Positions 1-10,454 of a stretch of DNA of 64,000 nt are shown piece by piece. This DNA is from Eledone cirrhosa. Taxonomy: Eukaryota; Mollusca; Cephalopoda; Octopoda; Eledonidae. Positions within the stretch are counted from its first letter, which is position 1, and every line of letters starts with the position of its first letter. The stretch lies in NCBI GenBank assembly GCA_964016885.1, contig OZ024743.1, positions 180,314,759-180,378,758 of the forward strand, given 5' to 3'. A program made the translations under genes and the position numbers. A model generated the notes under the pieces. The model was not told where the DNA came from and searched no databases. It worked only from the letters and a program-made list of their open reading frames with translations.

Positions 1-51
1 GGATATTTCAATGATGGGGCGTATGATCAGAGAGAGGAAGTAGGACAGTCT

Positions 52-549
52 CTAGTTACTAGCAATGTTAGCTCCACAGACTGGCTGTGGTGGTGGTCCC
101 GTGACAGGGTCACTGCCCGTTTTATGGTCTTTTCGAAGCCCATACAACGCCGACACGTCATTGTTCCAGGCCTGGAAGTTGTTGGCAGTCCTTTTGTTGG
201 GCTGCATTATATTCGTCCACATCACCATATGGGCATTGAGGGCTTTTTCTCTATCCTCATGCTCCTGTGGTGTTACCTCTCTTGTGTTAGTGATGTGGGT
301 TTGCATTGCCTGGATATAGTTTGGCAGGCTGTCAACCGACATTCTGCCAGACTTGTCTGTTGGAAAGCATACTATCTCTCCATTAAGCGAGCGTTGCATG
401 AGCTTACGCAAGCTATTTGCAGATTTTTCTCCCAGTTGCTGGGCCTCCATTCTATTATGCTTCTTGCTATACTGTTCTATAATATTTCTAAGTTCGGATC
501 TAGCTATACTAAATTGTGCTTCTGTTTGTTCATCGACCTGCGACGGCAA
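52..549 (-). pseudogene. Penelope-like element reverse transcriptase, N-terminal fragment
   Basis: A 165-codon open frame resembles the region just before and at the start of the reverse transcriptase of Penelope-like elements. Seen directly: a phrase close to 'FPTDKSGRMSVDSLPNY' (about residues 62-78), then 'LYGLRKDHKTG' (about 136-146) and 'GPPPQPVCGA' (about 151-160). These are the hallmark order K-DKS-G, LYGLPK-hK and RPV-G of Penelope RTs. The catalytic palm is not present; the frame stops at 52 and the window edge cuts the rest. Upstream on the same strand (581-725) lies a leader that is repeated in inverted orientation at 939-1080 ahead of a second PLE piece. It is a fragment of a retroelement, not a host gene. 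Element identity is fairly sure; the subfamily is not. Confidence 0.75.
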
Positions 550-580
550 TTGCGTGCGTTTGTTAAATGGTAAAGTCGTG

Positions 581-1080
581 GCGTGGACTCGTCGCAGGTC
601 GAACGACTTATCGGAGGGAATATAAAAAGTAGAGTTCCAGGCTGCTGCTTTATGTGTACTAGTGCTATTGTTATTGTTAGTTGTGTTGTTTCTATTTCTA
701 TTTCCACCAACAGCCTCTCACCACCACCACAATCTTAACAAACACACAGACACAGAAAACAAGTAATGACAGTAGCACAGAAATCACAGAAATAAGGGAA
801 AGTAATAGGATTAAAAGGAGAAGGGAGACTAAGGACAAAGAAAATAACCAAGACGAACACACAAACCCACAAAATAGAGTAGATAATAACAATGAGCCAG
901 TGGAAGAGACAGGAGTAATAATGAGAGACATAGAAACAACCATGAGGCTGTTGGTGAAAATAGAAATAGAAACAACACAACTAACAATAACAATAGCACT
1001 AGTACACATAAAGCAGCAGCCTGGAACTCTACTTTTTATAATCCCTCCAATAAGTCGTTCGACCTGCGACGAGTCCACGC
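581..1080. repeat. Inverted repeat of a PLE leader with spacer
   Basis: Positions 581-725 and 939-1080 are reverse complements with few differences. The shared block includes the string 'ctggaactctactttttata' and ends at 'gacgagtccacgc'. Each arm precedes PLE coding sequence on its own strand: minus-strand RT start at 549 going left, plus-strand RT at 1081 going right. The spacer 726-938 is A-rich and not repeated. This head-to-head layout is typical of the rearranged ends Penelope-like elements make on insertion. Confidence 0.8.
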
Positions 1081-2572
1081 ATATGACCTTAGCAACCTGT
1101 GCCCTACAAGACCAGCAAGAGGCAGACCACATACCATTACCTCAATGGTCAAGAAAACCCACACAGATAGATGGAACGGGTGGACCAGAGCCATACGGAC
1201 ACCCGAAAACCACGATGAACTGAATAAAATGATTGCACATGCGGTAGGGGCCAGCATAAAACTAACCCTTAAGGAACATATGTTCAAATTTAATGGAAAA
1301 ACATATGCCCAAGAGGAAGGAGCAGCCATTGGTGTTAGCATTGCAGGTGACATAGCTAACTTATTCATGGCATGATGGGACAGTAGACATAAACTTAAAC
1401 TTAAAGAACAATTAGAAGACCCCTTAACCCTGATAATGTTCTCCCGCTACGTTGATGATATAAACATCGTAGTTAAGACACCCCCTCTAGAGAACAGTCA
1501 GGAACTAGAGAAAAACACAATGGAAAGCATCCAGCAAATAGCTAACTCCATCCACCAGAGTATTAGAGTTACTATAGACTACCCAAGTAAACACCCCAAC
1601 CATCGATAACCTGTACTAGACACAGAGCTCTGGTTAAATACCCTTAATAACAAAAAACAAATCCTCCATTCCCATTATGCCAAACCTAATGACTTCCAAA
1701 CATCTGATCCACCGAAACTCAGCTGTTTTGGACCATACCAAAATCAACATACTGATTGCGGATTTGGTACTTGTGATGAGAAACGTGTCCCGCATGTGAA
1801 ACCCCGAAGAACTAGAGAGACACATACAACACTTCATCCACCGTATGCAGTTCTCTGGTTACAATCAGAGAGATAAAATCAGAGTGTATAGAGGAGCCAG
1901 AACCAAATGGAAGAAAATAATGACACAAATGGGACCTGCCCCTTGTATAGGAGCACATTTTGGAATAGAATAGAAAGAACTAGGAATAAGGCTAATAGAA
2001 TAAACTCATGGTATGATAGCAATAAATACCAGAGTGTAATGTTCATCGATACAACTCCTAAAGGTGAATTAGCTTACAAATTTAGAAGGGCCCTAGATAA
2101 ACATAAACTCAAAATTAAGATAGTAGAAAGACCAGGTACCTCCGTAAAAACACTTATTAGCAAGACATACCCTTTTCAAAGACCCCCCTGTATAGATAAG
2201 AAATGTATAACCTGTAAAATAAGCCCCCATATTAACTGTAAAACTAGAAATGTAGTATATAGCATAAGATGTACTGAAGGACAATGTAGAGACAAAAATA
2301 TAGTGTACATAGGTGAGACAGCTCGTAGTGTAGGGGAACGGATAAATGAACACTGGCGAGAACTTCAAGATAGTAAAGAATCATCTGTACTCTACCAACA
2401 TGCTAAAATAGAACATAAGGGTAAATTAGAGAACATAGAAATATAAATAGAAGCTACACACAGAAAAGACGCAATGTTTAGACAAATCACAGAGGCAATA
2501 AACATAAAAGAATTACAACCAAAATTAAATAGAAAATATGAGTGGAACAGCAACATCACAACTTACAATTAA
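1081..2572 (+). pseudogene. Penelope-like element, RT palm plus GIY-YIG endonuclease, broken
   Basis: This encodes the second part of a PLE polyprotein, which copies RNA into DNA (RT) and nicks the target (GIY-YIG). Seen in frame 2: RT palm 'GAAIGVSIAGDIANLFMA', an in-frame TGA at 1373-1375 where a Trp is expected, then 'SRYVDDINIVV' at about 1442-1474 with the YVDD catalytic motif, and a TAA near 1607. Between about 1680 and 1905 the frame slips and returns. The open stretch 1907-2446 carries a Cys-rich knuckle ('CIDKKCITC', 'INC'), 'NVVYSIRC' and 'VYIGETARSVGERINEH' (residues 115-122 and 133-149), the two GIY-YIG strands with the conserved Arg and His. A TAA at 2444-2446 cuts off the tail 'RQITEAINIKELQPKLNRKYEW', which remains readable to the natural stop at 2570-2572. 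The 5' junction at 1080/1081 skips the RT N-terminus. At least three stops and frameshifts make it dead. Confidence 0.85.
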
Positions 2573-3001
2573 GGACAAAATAAAAACACACACGCACATA
2601 GAACAAACAACCAACCGGTAACATGTAAATAAACAAATAAATAAACGAATATAAACACACACAGTCACCCGGATGTGGCGCATGCGCAGACTGAGCACAC
2701 AACACACACACAGAAACAAAATGGCGTAGGACAGAACAAAGGAGAGGCACAAAAACAAAGAAAAGAACCCCCAGTCACTGAAGAGGTCACAGAATGTGTG
2801 ACGAAAAAACTTTGACAATATATAAACAACTATCTGGTTGTGGAACCAACCAACCAGAAATTTATAAATTCCTAAATTTATAAATTTATTATAATAAATT
2901 GAAGTGAAAGCAACTGGTGCGTGTGTTTCTTATTCGCAACGTGACCCTCCCAAAGTATAACAATACCGGTTTCAACACACGTTTTCAGATAAAGAATCTT
3001 G
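2573..3001 (+). other. 3' untranslated/terminal region of the PLE
   Basis: Non-coding, A-rich sequence follows the PLE stop. Its middle part (about 2770-2825) matches 36155-36200, which lies after another copy of the same PLE tail. The stretch 2936-2966, 'cgcaacgtgaccctcccaaa' and on, recurs near 3215, 26065 and (inverted) 35390, so it looks like a family terminal motif. No gene is seen. Confidence 0.55.
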
Positions 3002-3020
3002 CTAAACAAATTCAGAAACG

Positions 3021-3067
<47 letters not shown>

Positions 3068-3238
3068 GGCGATGAATCTGTATTTTTAACCGTTGGTCAG
3101 TCAATGGTAACATTGAGGACCGAATAAATTAAATTGACCGATATAAAAGACACAGAAGCGAAAACCAACCAGACAGTGAGTGTCTTCTGTTATTAATTCT
3201 GGCAATATTATTACACAAATGTCACCCTCCCCAAGTAT

Positions 3239-3312
<74 letters not shown>
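3002..3312. repeat. TA microsatellites flanking a PLE-terminal repeat unit
   Basis: (TA)n tracts fill about 3024-3062 and 3242-3312. Between them, 3075-3241 starts with 'ctgtatttttaaccgttggt' and ends with 'cctccccaagtataacaata'. The same block is found in inverted orientation at about 35380-35530, and its first part again at 36267-36290. It is therefore a mobile-element end, not unique DNA. Confidence 0.65.
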
Positions 3313-3316
<4 letters not shown>

Positions 3317-3698
3317 TATTTTGCAATACACTGTATGCTTAATTAAAACCATGTTGAAGACCATACGCTATTGTTTTAAAGTAGTGACAACATCACTTAC
3401 TTAAATTTTCAGCAAACGCTATTTCAGAGCACCAATTCTAATTTTCAATTTCGGCTGGACGCGCGACCGCTCTGTATAATCAGTTCCTGATTATTACTAG
3501 AATTTTATATGAATCCAACACACAGAATTTTCAGCAAACAGGATGAGTAGTGAGCTTTGATATGTACCAACAAGTACGAAACTTATCTCCCCTGTTTGCT
3601 GAAAGTTTAAGTAAGTGTCATTGTGACTACTTTAAAACAATAGCGTATGGTCTTCAAAATGCTTTTAATTAAGCATACAATGTATTGCAAAATACACT
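3313..3698. mobile_element. MITE-like element with ~105-bp terminal inverted repeats
   Basis: 3313-3417 and 3594-3698 are reverse complements with few mismatches, starting 'agtgtattttgcaatacact'. The 176-bp interior has no coding capacity. Both ends abut TA repeats, consistent with insertion at TA. A related element lies at 32131-32574, and the tag 'cgctatttcagagcac' accompanies both. Non-autonomous DNA transposon is the likely class; superfamily not assigned. Confidence 0.7.
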
Positions 3699-3763
3699 AT
3701 ATATACATTCATATATATATATCGCTATTTCAGAGCACCAATTCTAATTTTATATATATATAT

Positions 3764-4226
3764 ATTATTGTAATCACTTATCCTTTAATCTACAAAATAC
3801 ATCAGCAATGCTAGTATAGTCACTACCTCCGCCTCTCTCACTCTCCTCATCTCTCACTATTATGAGCAAATGGGTCCCATGCGCTGGCTGCTTGGATTTC
3901 CTTTATTAATATTTCAGTAGCCCATAATTCTATGTATCACTGAAAAGTTTTAATACGACTGACACTTGTCGGCATTTGACATCCGTATCGATAAGATATG
4001 ATTGTACACTGTCCACACCATTATTATTTCTCATATTTGTTGTCCTGCTTTAAATCCCTAGTTAATTGCTGACTTCCATGCAAATGCCAGCTGTTAACAT
4101 TGTTAAGATAAAGCAACTGGCGTTTCAAATACCATCTACTAGGATTAAGCAGGCGGATTTATAAATTAATGTGTCATGTTGATAAAATAGATTTTGCAAT
4201 ATAATATACATAAATAGATTTTGCGT
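3764..4226 (-). repeat. Unclassified ~450-bp dispersed repeat, copy A
   Basis: This block is the reverse complement of 10455-10905 over its whole length at clearly recognisable identity with small indels. Shared landmarks include 'ttaactagggatttaaagca' and 'gcataatt'-type AT segments. The outer end reads through 'cataaatagattttgc'. No open frame of note, no terminal inverted repeats and no tRNA boxes were found. The family is unknown to me. Confidence 0.7.
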
Positions 4227-4317
4227 TATATATATATATATATATTCCAATAATATATATATATATATATATGTTCATGCGTGTGCGAATGTGTACACAC
4301 ACACACACATACATACA

Positions 4318-4375
<58 letters not shown>
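4227..4375. repeat. TA and CA microsatellites
   Basis: (TA)n tracts at about 4229-4272 and 4320-4379 surround a short (CA)n stretch at 4297-4310. Nothing else is visible here. Confidence 0.9.
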
Positions 4376-4379
<4 letters not shown>

Positions 4380-4821
4380 CGGGATAACAGATTATTGTTA
4401 TAGGTAGTCCACTTAGGTGTAGTCCAGTTAGGGTACTCCGAGTAGTGGATAGTATTTACGCTTGGCTAAGTTTGACTCAACAAGGCGTTTCCATAGTGAT
4501 GCTGCGTGTACGCGGTGATTTCTATGTTGTTAACACTTGGAGTAATGATAAATCAGGAAAGAAGAGTGACACGCCTTGCTATACAAAAAAGTTTTTTAAT
4601 CTCATTGCTGACAATTGTTTCTCTGAACTGGTAGGTCTAGAGATCGCTACCCGCCTGTTATCGCGTCATTCGATCACCAATACATAGTTGTAACCAGTCA
4701 ATTCATCAGAGCTTGCGAGAATGAAGGGAATACACAGGCATGGCTTCTATATATAGTAATGGCATTCAATCAGAACAATAACAACAATACTAAACAATGC
4801 TAGCAATAAATTATTTGAAAT
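4376..4821. repeat. Left pseudo-LTR-like direct repeat
   Basis: It begins 'tatacgggataacagattat' and matches 8006-8442 in the same orientation, ending at 'aaattatttgaaat'. The right copy lacks a short 'gttgttaac' segment and has scattered substitutions. The 80-codon frame at 4445-4687 is not conserved in the right copy and is probably not coding. Confidence 0.85.
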
Positions 4822-5552
4822 AATCACAAGATCAATCTAAGTAAGAAATATAGTATATCTACGACTTTAGCGTGTAAAACGAGCTGACATGAGGCAGATG
4901 TATGAAATTGACATGTAAAAGCTGTCATGGGGTGTATTATATATAGTGTAGAGATAAGCCGATGGCTTTAAACAATGTACGTTTCCTTTACCGTAGGTCT
5001 GGTGACCGTAAGAATTATTTATTATCTGACAGATAAAATATTTTTCATTGTAGTGAGGATAGTAATTTTTGTGGTGTGAAGTGGATTCAATATGTATGCG
5101 GTCTATATTAGATGAAGGGTTTGTTAGTTCGAATCATGGGGTTGTTTATCTTTCACATCATCAATAACATACATGTATAAGATAACATTAACAGAGTAGC
5201 AATACAATAGGTAAGTTAATACAGTGGTTAAGGAGGCTATATATATATATATATATATATATAAAGAGAAAACATGCTGACTACAATTATAACAGGAGGA
5301 AGGTGATGTTCTGCTGTAGTAGTATTTTGAAAATGGACTTGCATTTAGGTTCATTTGTTGAGAGTTAAGGGTGAGGAAGTTGTGTTGACAGCAGCTGAGA
5401 AGAAATATATTTATGAGTTGATAAGATACTTGCAGACATTACTGTGGTATAGAATTAAGAAGGCTATAATTTACTTAATGATTATAGTTCTGTGGTGGTC
5501 CGTGTAATATTGTGGGTATCATATGTTGAATGCTAAGTTATGTCGGTTCGAT
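4822..5552. other. PLE extension, then sequence without recognised genes
   Basis: 4822-4983 continues the left repeat and is found reverse-complemented at 8443-8604. From 4984 to 5552 I see only AT-rich sequence with a short (TA)n at 5238-5262. This is probably the 3' non-coding part of the minus-strand PLE. Confidence 0.55.
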
Positions 5553-5834
5553 TCACGGAGGCTTAAATCTTGTGAATTTAGTGGCGATCATGTGTCTGCA
5601 GAAAATTGATCTTTCTAACTTGTTGTTGAGTAGCCTTTTTACATTCCTAAGGATATATAGTAATTGTAGATCACAGAGCCTACAGTAGGACATACCGGTA
5701 CTGTAAGCCCTTGCGGCCGACAACCTCGACCAGTTGATATTGTAGTTGGTGTTATTGTCCTTAAGCTCCCAGATTTTTTTGGCGAGGGTTGTAGAACCCA
5801 TAAGTGCACGGTTCTTCATCGAGTGTCTGTGCAT
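5553..5834 (-). pseudogene. PLE GIY-YIG endonuclease, C-terminal half
   Basis: A 93-codon frame contains 'TTLAKKIWELKDNN' (about residues 16-29) followed by 'INWSRLSAARAYSTG', 'YCRLCDLQLLYIL' and 'LLNNKLERSIFCRH'. This is the standard tail of the GIY-YIG module of PLEs, including the paired cysteines of the 'C-LC' knuckle. It lies directly downstream of, but in a different frame from, the RT fragment that ends at 5847, so a small indel near 5835-5846 separates the two halves of the nuclease. A very similar tail occurs at 24313-24555. Confidence 0.85.
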
Positions 5835-5846
5835 ATACCATCTTTT

Positions 5847-7022
5847 TTAAAAAGTACCCGCGATGGATCCGATGTAATGCCAGGTGGAGTTGCCCGAGTT
5901 GACCGTACACATGTACACTAGGCTCGAATCAAGGCATCTATTCGCCAATGGGCACCTATCCGGTAGGTGACAGTTGCAGTTTGAGATGTTATTCCGTGCA
6001 GCTTCCACACTGCTGTTTTGTACACTGCTATAAGTGGGTTGTGATTTATGCCCGTTGAGGTTTTGCTGCTGCGTGCTTGTATGCGTTTGCGGTTGTGATA
6101 CTGTGATGTGTTTATGTTTATAATTTGGTGCTATGTTGCGCATAGGTGGGGTGGACTCCCTTGAGGTATTTCTGTGGTTGATCTTGTGTATGTGTGATTC
6201 TATATTTGCAGCCGTAGAGTATGAGAGTTTTATAGTTTTTCTATTGAGTATTTTATGATATCTGTGTGATATAGGGAAGTGTTTATCTATTAGTTTAAAG
6301 TACGTAGAAGGCAGTCTAGTTTTTACAGAGGAGTTGAAGATTGAATTGAACCACAGGTATTTTCTATCTCTGATTCTTCTATGGTTTCTAGGGTTTACAT
6401 TATTGGTGTTTGGACCACTTACTCTAGGTGCTACGTGCCTAACTCTATGTCTAGTCCTGTTACCCTTATGTTTGTGTGAGCGGTTGGTGTCATTGTTAGT
6501 AGGTTTGTTTAAGTTGTCTTTATTCGTTATAAACTTCAGCTTATCTTTATGTCCGGCCCTATGTAATGCCGCGTTATAATAGTTAGCATGTTCATTAAAC
6601 ATTTCTAGGTTTGAGGACAAGCGGAATATTCTAAGGGATATACTACGTGCTATGGATCTGATTATGGTTCTGGGGTGGTTTGAGTTATAACTAATGTAGG
6701 CCAGATTCTCATTATTTTTGTGGAAGGGTTCTATTAATCCCGTATTTAGATTTAGAGTCACATGTAGAAAGTTTACCGTTTTATGGTTCAGTTCGTAGGT
6801 AATACTTAGGCCTAGTTTTTTGAAGAATGTTCTAATGTTTTTTCTTAATCTTTCCATGCTCTGGTTGTTTAAGTTCCTAGCTATAAGGAGCGTGTCATCT
6901 CTATAAATCCCTCCTTGGAGGTTACTGAATTCCTTATGTAGGTTGTGTGCTATAAAAAGCCCCACGACGTCAGTGATTTTCGCAGAGTCATTTGATCCCA
7001 TTGTGATATCGAAGCTGTTCAT
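5847..7022 (-). pseudogene. PLE reverse transcriptase core and start of GIY-YIG
   Basis: A 391-codon frame. Near the N-terminus are 'ITMGSNDSAKITDV' and 'GGIYRDDTLLI' (residues 37-47), the latter being the RT catalytic motif C with YRDD. 'KTVNFLHVTLNLNTG' (about 81-95) is the motif that follows the palm in PLEs. A long basic linker is followed by 'CNCHLPDRCPLANRCLDSS' and 'LVYMCTV...YIGSIAGTF', the zinc-binding knuckle and the first strands of GIY-YIG, at the C-terminus. The frame continues upstream of the Met as 'FIQFDINDYYASI' (RT motif A, about 7165-7205), so the annotated Met is only the first one after an upstream break. Length and order fit a PLE; the element is split by indels on both sides. 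Confidence 0.9.
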
Positions 7023-7958
7023 CCTATCTTTTCTTACCCAGTAGCTATTTTCAAATTTTATGATATTCCTTCTAGCCGCTATTATTATTTCAATTTCCTG
7101 AGGGGTAAGATCGGAGTTATTTTGGCCAAATATAAGCGCTTTATCTAGGGTGGCTGGAGATATGGATGCATAGTAATCGTTTATATCGAATTGTATGAAG
7201 TTACATGGCCCTCTGTTTCTTATTTTATTGAACCATTCAATCGCCTCGTTAATGTTACCTCATAAATTGATTTCTAGTTTTCCCTTTATTTGTGCGATTA
7301 CCCTATTTAGAATATTCTTGCTAATTTTACCTATATCCGACTTAGATGGGCATATTAATCTGATAGTAGGGTTTGTTTCAAAATTATTTTGTGATCCTTC
7401 AGGTTAAATGTGGGATTGCATGAGGTTAGAGGCTCGGTCCTATCGGGTATTCCGAGTTTATTTACTATCCAAAACCCTCCACATTAATGCTGGTGAGTGT
7501 GGATTCATTTGTTTTGTTTTTTGTATTTTTTGTGTAGTTCACGCTGAATAAAATTATTGTATGTGTTAAGGTCCATAGAATATACGTTTGATGTTTTGTC
7601 TGCCTTTACTATGATACCGTTAGTGTCTTTTAGTAGTTTTAGTAGTGTATTGATGTCATTTTGTAATTTGTTGTGGTGTGTTCTTTTTTTTAAATTTAGT
7701 TCCACTTATCATATTCATAAGGTCCAGCTCGAAGGCATCGAGTGTGGGGTTGTTTGGAGGGTTTTTGCAGGATTTGAATCCGTAATTCTCCTTAGAAAAT
7801 TCTCTTGCGTTAATAGTTGGTCTTTTGTCGAAGTGGTAAGCCTTCCATCGGACCCTACGGATGAAATCATTAGTCCGTTGTATCATGCCTAGTGTATAGT
7901 CCTTATTTGTAGGTATAGGTATGTTTTTCAGTGACATTTCTATACGGTGCTTATTCAT
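7023..7958 (-). pseudogene. PLE RT N-terminal region, with stops and a frameshift
   Basis: Read on the minus strand: 'MNKHRIEMSLKNIPIPTNKDY' begins at 7958, then 'FIRRVRWKAYHF', 'ADKTSNVYSMDLNTYN' (from about 7613, in another frame), 'FNLKDHK' near 7395, 'NPTIRLICPSKSDIGKIS' and 'LEIN'. A TGA at about 7260-7262 stands in place of the expected Trp before 'GNINEAIEWFN'. A one-base loss near 7378-7382 separates the LKDHK motif from its continuation. These are the N-terminal landmarks of PLE RTs in the expected order, so this and the next two pieces downstream once formed one ORF. Confidence 0.8.
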
Positions 7959-8005
7959 GTTGTTGCCGTGCGTTAATGGTGTTGCTCAACCGGGTGGTAG
8001 CTAAG

Positions 8006-8661
8006 TATACGGGATAACAGATTATTGTTATAGGTAGTCCACTTAGGTGTAGTCCAATTAGGGTACTCCGAGTAGTGGATGATATCAACGTTTGGCTAAA
8101 TTTGACTCAACAAGGCGTTTCCATAGTGATGCTGCGTGTAGGCGGTGATTTCTATCACTTGGAGTAATGATAAATTAGGAAAGAAGAGTGACACGCCTTG
8201 CTATACAAAAAAGGTTTTTAATCTCATTGCTGACAATTGTTTCTCTGAACTGGTAGGTCTAGAGATCGCTACCCGCCTGTTATCGCACCATTCGATCACC
8301 AATACATAGTTGTAACCAGTCAATTCATCAGAGCTTGCGAGAATGAAGGGAATACACAGGCATGGCTTCTATATATAGTAATGGCATTCAATCAGAACAA
8401 TAACAACAATACTAACAATGCTAGCAATAAATTATTTGAAATGGTACATTGTTTAAAGCCACCGGCTTATCTCTACACTATATATAGTACACCCCATGAC
8501 AGCTATTACATGTCAATTTCATACATCTGCCTCATGTCAGCTCGTTTTACACGCTAAAGTCGTAGATATACTATATTTCTTACTTAGATTGATGTTGTGA
8601 TTATTTCAAATAATTTATTGTTAGCATTGTTAGTATTGTTGTTTTTGTTCTGATTGAAACT
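8006..8661. repeat. Right pseudo-LTR-like repeat with snap-back copy
   Basis: 8006-8442 repeats 4376-4821 directly. From 8443 the sequence turns into the reverse complement of 4763-4983, with the switch occurring right after 'aaattatttgaaat'. It reads back to 'ctgattg' at about 8661. A template switch to the opposite strand during insertion would explain this. Confidence 0.8.
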
Positions 8662-8857
8662 TGAGACAGAAATCACTCTACTCCGTCTAAGAGTGCCAAA
8701 ATTTAAAGAAAAATTCGAAAAATGTGACACTACCATCGGTAATGCACGAGAAAAACTCCATGACATTTGGAAGAATGATACAACCAGAGAGGAATTGAAA
8801 TCAAAGAAAATCTTGGAGTCAAGAACACAATGGCTACAAGAATATGAAAAAAACTAA
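8654..8857 (+). CDS. Unrecognised 67-codon open frame next to PLE
   Basis: Translation is charged and helical-looking, with 'RVPKFKEKFEKCDTTIGNAREK' in the first half and 'DIWKNDTTREELKSKK' in the second. It starts inside the snap-back arm and then enters sequence seen nowhere else in the window. I do not recognise it. It may be a remnant of the N-terminal part of a PLE or another element, or chance. Confidence 0.25.
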   Translation: MKLETEITLLRLRVPKFKEKFEKCDTTIGNAREKLHDIWKNDTTREELKSKKILESRTQWLQEYEKN

Positions 8858-9270
8858 GGGAATGATATTCTATCTTCAAGTAACGGGATTCTCCCCATTT
8901 CTTTTCTTTAAAAAAATCTCATATTGAAAAAGAAAAATAGTTTATGACACTCGTACTTTCAAATATTCGATCGCCGAAGAGGAGAAAAACCCTCAGAGGT
9001 ACAATAACATTTCATTAATTCCCCTTCCCCACACCAATGTATATATGAACTTAAACACTTGAGTAGATGTGTGTACATATATGTATGTATAGATGTGTTT
9101 TTTATATATGTATCTGTAAGTATACAGATATATGTGTACATGTTTATATGTATGTGTGCATATGTGTGTGTATATGTGTGTATGTATGCACGTGCGTATG
9201 TGAGATATATATATGTGTGTGTGTATGTGTGTATATATATGTATATATATATATATATATATATTTATTT
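8858..9270. repeat. AT-rich sequence and TATG/TGTA-rich microsatellite
   Basis: 8858-9058 holds nothing recognisable. 9059-9264 is a degenerate (TATG)n, (TG)n and (TA)n tract. Open frames here (rich in Tyr, Val, Cys) are by-products of the repeat. Confidence 0.85.
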
Positions 9271-9659
9271 ATAAATTATTAAAAAAATAATGAATAAACA
9301 AAGAAACAGTTCCTTATATTAAAAAAAATTTTCATTATTTTACGATCGTTTCTAGGATATATATGTGTTAGAGTTGGTATGCATATTCTATAGATCTATG
9401 TACAATATTTATACAAACTATCAGAGGGAATATACACATATATATGCTGTCTTCAGAAATAATTTCTGAAGACAGCATATATATGTGTAGGTATGTATAT
9501 TCCCTCTGATTGTTTGTATAAATATTGTACATAGATCTATAGAATATGCATACCAACTCTAACACATATATATCCTAGAAACGATCGTAAAATAATGAAA
9601 ATTTTTTTTAATATAAGGAACTGTTTCTTTGTTTATTCATTATTTTTTTAATAATTTAT
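9271..9659. repeat. Near-perfect ~390-bp palindrome
   Basis: Arms 9271-9460 and 9462-9659 are reverse complements with almost no spacer: the centre is 'cttcagaaat' a 'atttctgaag' at 9451-9471. The right arm has an 8-base insertion near 9488-9495; otherwise only isolated mismatches are visible. Both ends lie in AT-rich sequence. It would fold into one long hairpin in RNA or cruciform in DNA. There is no coding capacity beyond a frame of 65 codons running along an arm. Confidence 0.9.
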
Positions 9660-9790
9660 CTTGACTCTGTTTTCCGTTTATTTTTCACCGAAAGTAGTTT
9701 TTGAATGCATCTTCTCTTTTCATGATATCCGGATTACATTGAGTTCTTCATACGGATTGGACACTACCGTAAACTTTTGGTAGATTTTTC

Positions 9791-9831
<41 letters not shown>

Positions 9832-10242
9832 ATATATGTGTGTGTATATGTATGTGTGTGTGTATGTATATGTATGTATATATATATATATATGTTTGCA
9901 CCTTAGTTGAACTTTATTGTATATGACAATTATGAAAATTGTTTCGATATCAATCAAGTCATGGTTCGATCATGTTTAACAACCATAGTAATAAACCATT
10001 TGTTTCTATTTATATATATGTATCTTCGTCGGTATCTCTTTACATGTTATACACATATATACCCACTGCATATCACTGAAGTGTTTGCTTTCCAATCCCC
10101 AAATCATGTTTTTTAACCCTACATTTATCACTGTATATAGTTATATTTTCAAAGTTACTTATACAGTTTGTGATGTATATCATCTATACATACATGCTGA
10201 ACATTTACGTAATTCTATCCTAGAAATAAATCAAAATGTCGT
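9660..10242. other. AT-rich spacer with TA/TG microsatellites
   Basis: (TA)n and (TG)n lie at about 9795-9892. The rest is AT-rich with short open frames (up to 75 codons) of no recognisable type. Confidence 0.7.
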
Positions 10243-10437
10243 TTGGTGGATCGGCAGATCGGTAGAGGGTCTGACGCCAGGCTTTGCAGCAAAGGGTTAC
10301 GACCCTTCATGATCTGAGTTCAAATTCCACCGAGGTTAACTTTGCCTTTCATCCTTACGGGATCGATAAAATAAAGTACCAGTAATACACTGGGATAATT
10401 GCTGACATTGTGCCAAAAGTAGAAACAATTATTATTT
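10243..10437 (+). mobile_element. tRNA-derived cephalopod SINE
   Basis: The head reads 'ggtggatcggcagatcggta' (A-box region) and the B-box region 'ctgagttcaaattccaccg' follows about 60 bp later. The body contains 'gataaaataaagtaccagta' and the tail ends in 'aaagtagaaacaattatt'. The same architecture recurs at 11028, 13073, 14789 (minus), 16500 and 21595. It resembles the tRNA-Lys-related SINEs described from octopus and squid. Pol III transcribed, non-coding. Confidence 0.85.
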
Positions 10438-10454
10438 TGAAAATTCTTAAAGAT

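Larger units (their letters stand above)
4376..8661 (-). mobile_element. Penelope-like element with flanking direct repeats and a snap-back end
   Basis: The unit comprises a left direct repeat (4376-4821), its extension (4822-4983), unassigned sequence, a broken PLE coding region on the minus strand (5553-7958), a right direct repeat (8006-8442), and an inverted copy of 4763-4983 at 8443-8661. Direct repeats around the coding region ('pseudo-LTRs') together with partial inverted copies are a known trait of Penelope elements. The coding region carries stops and frameshifts, so the copy cannot move by itself. Confidence 0.8.

Noticed and set aside
1061..1080. Hammerhead ribozyme expected in PLE leaders ('ctgcgacgagtccacgc')
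   Set aside because: It resembles the start of the core (CUGANGA), but there is an extra base and no matching stem II or GAAA strand follows, here or in the inverted copy. 4891-4915 was also considered and lacks stem II.
681..1223. 180-codon plus-strand frame as a gene
   Set aside because: It runs across the inverted repeat, the A-rich spacer and a rearranged junction; no family resemblance.
6334..6579. Leu-rich plus-strand frame
   Set aside because: Antisense shadow of the PLE reverse transcriptase region.
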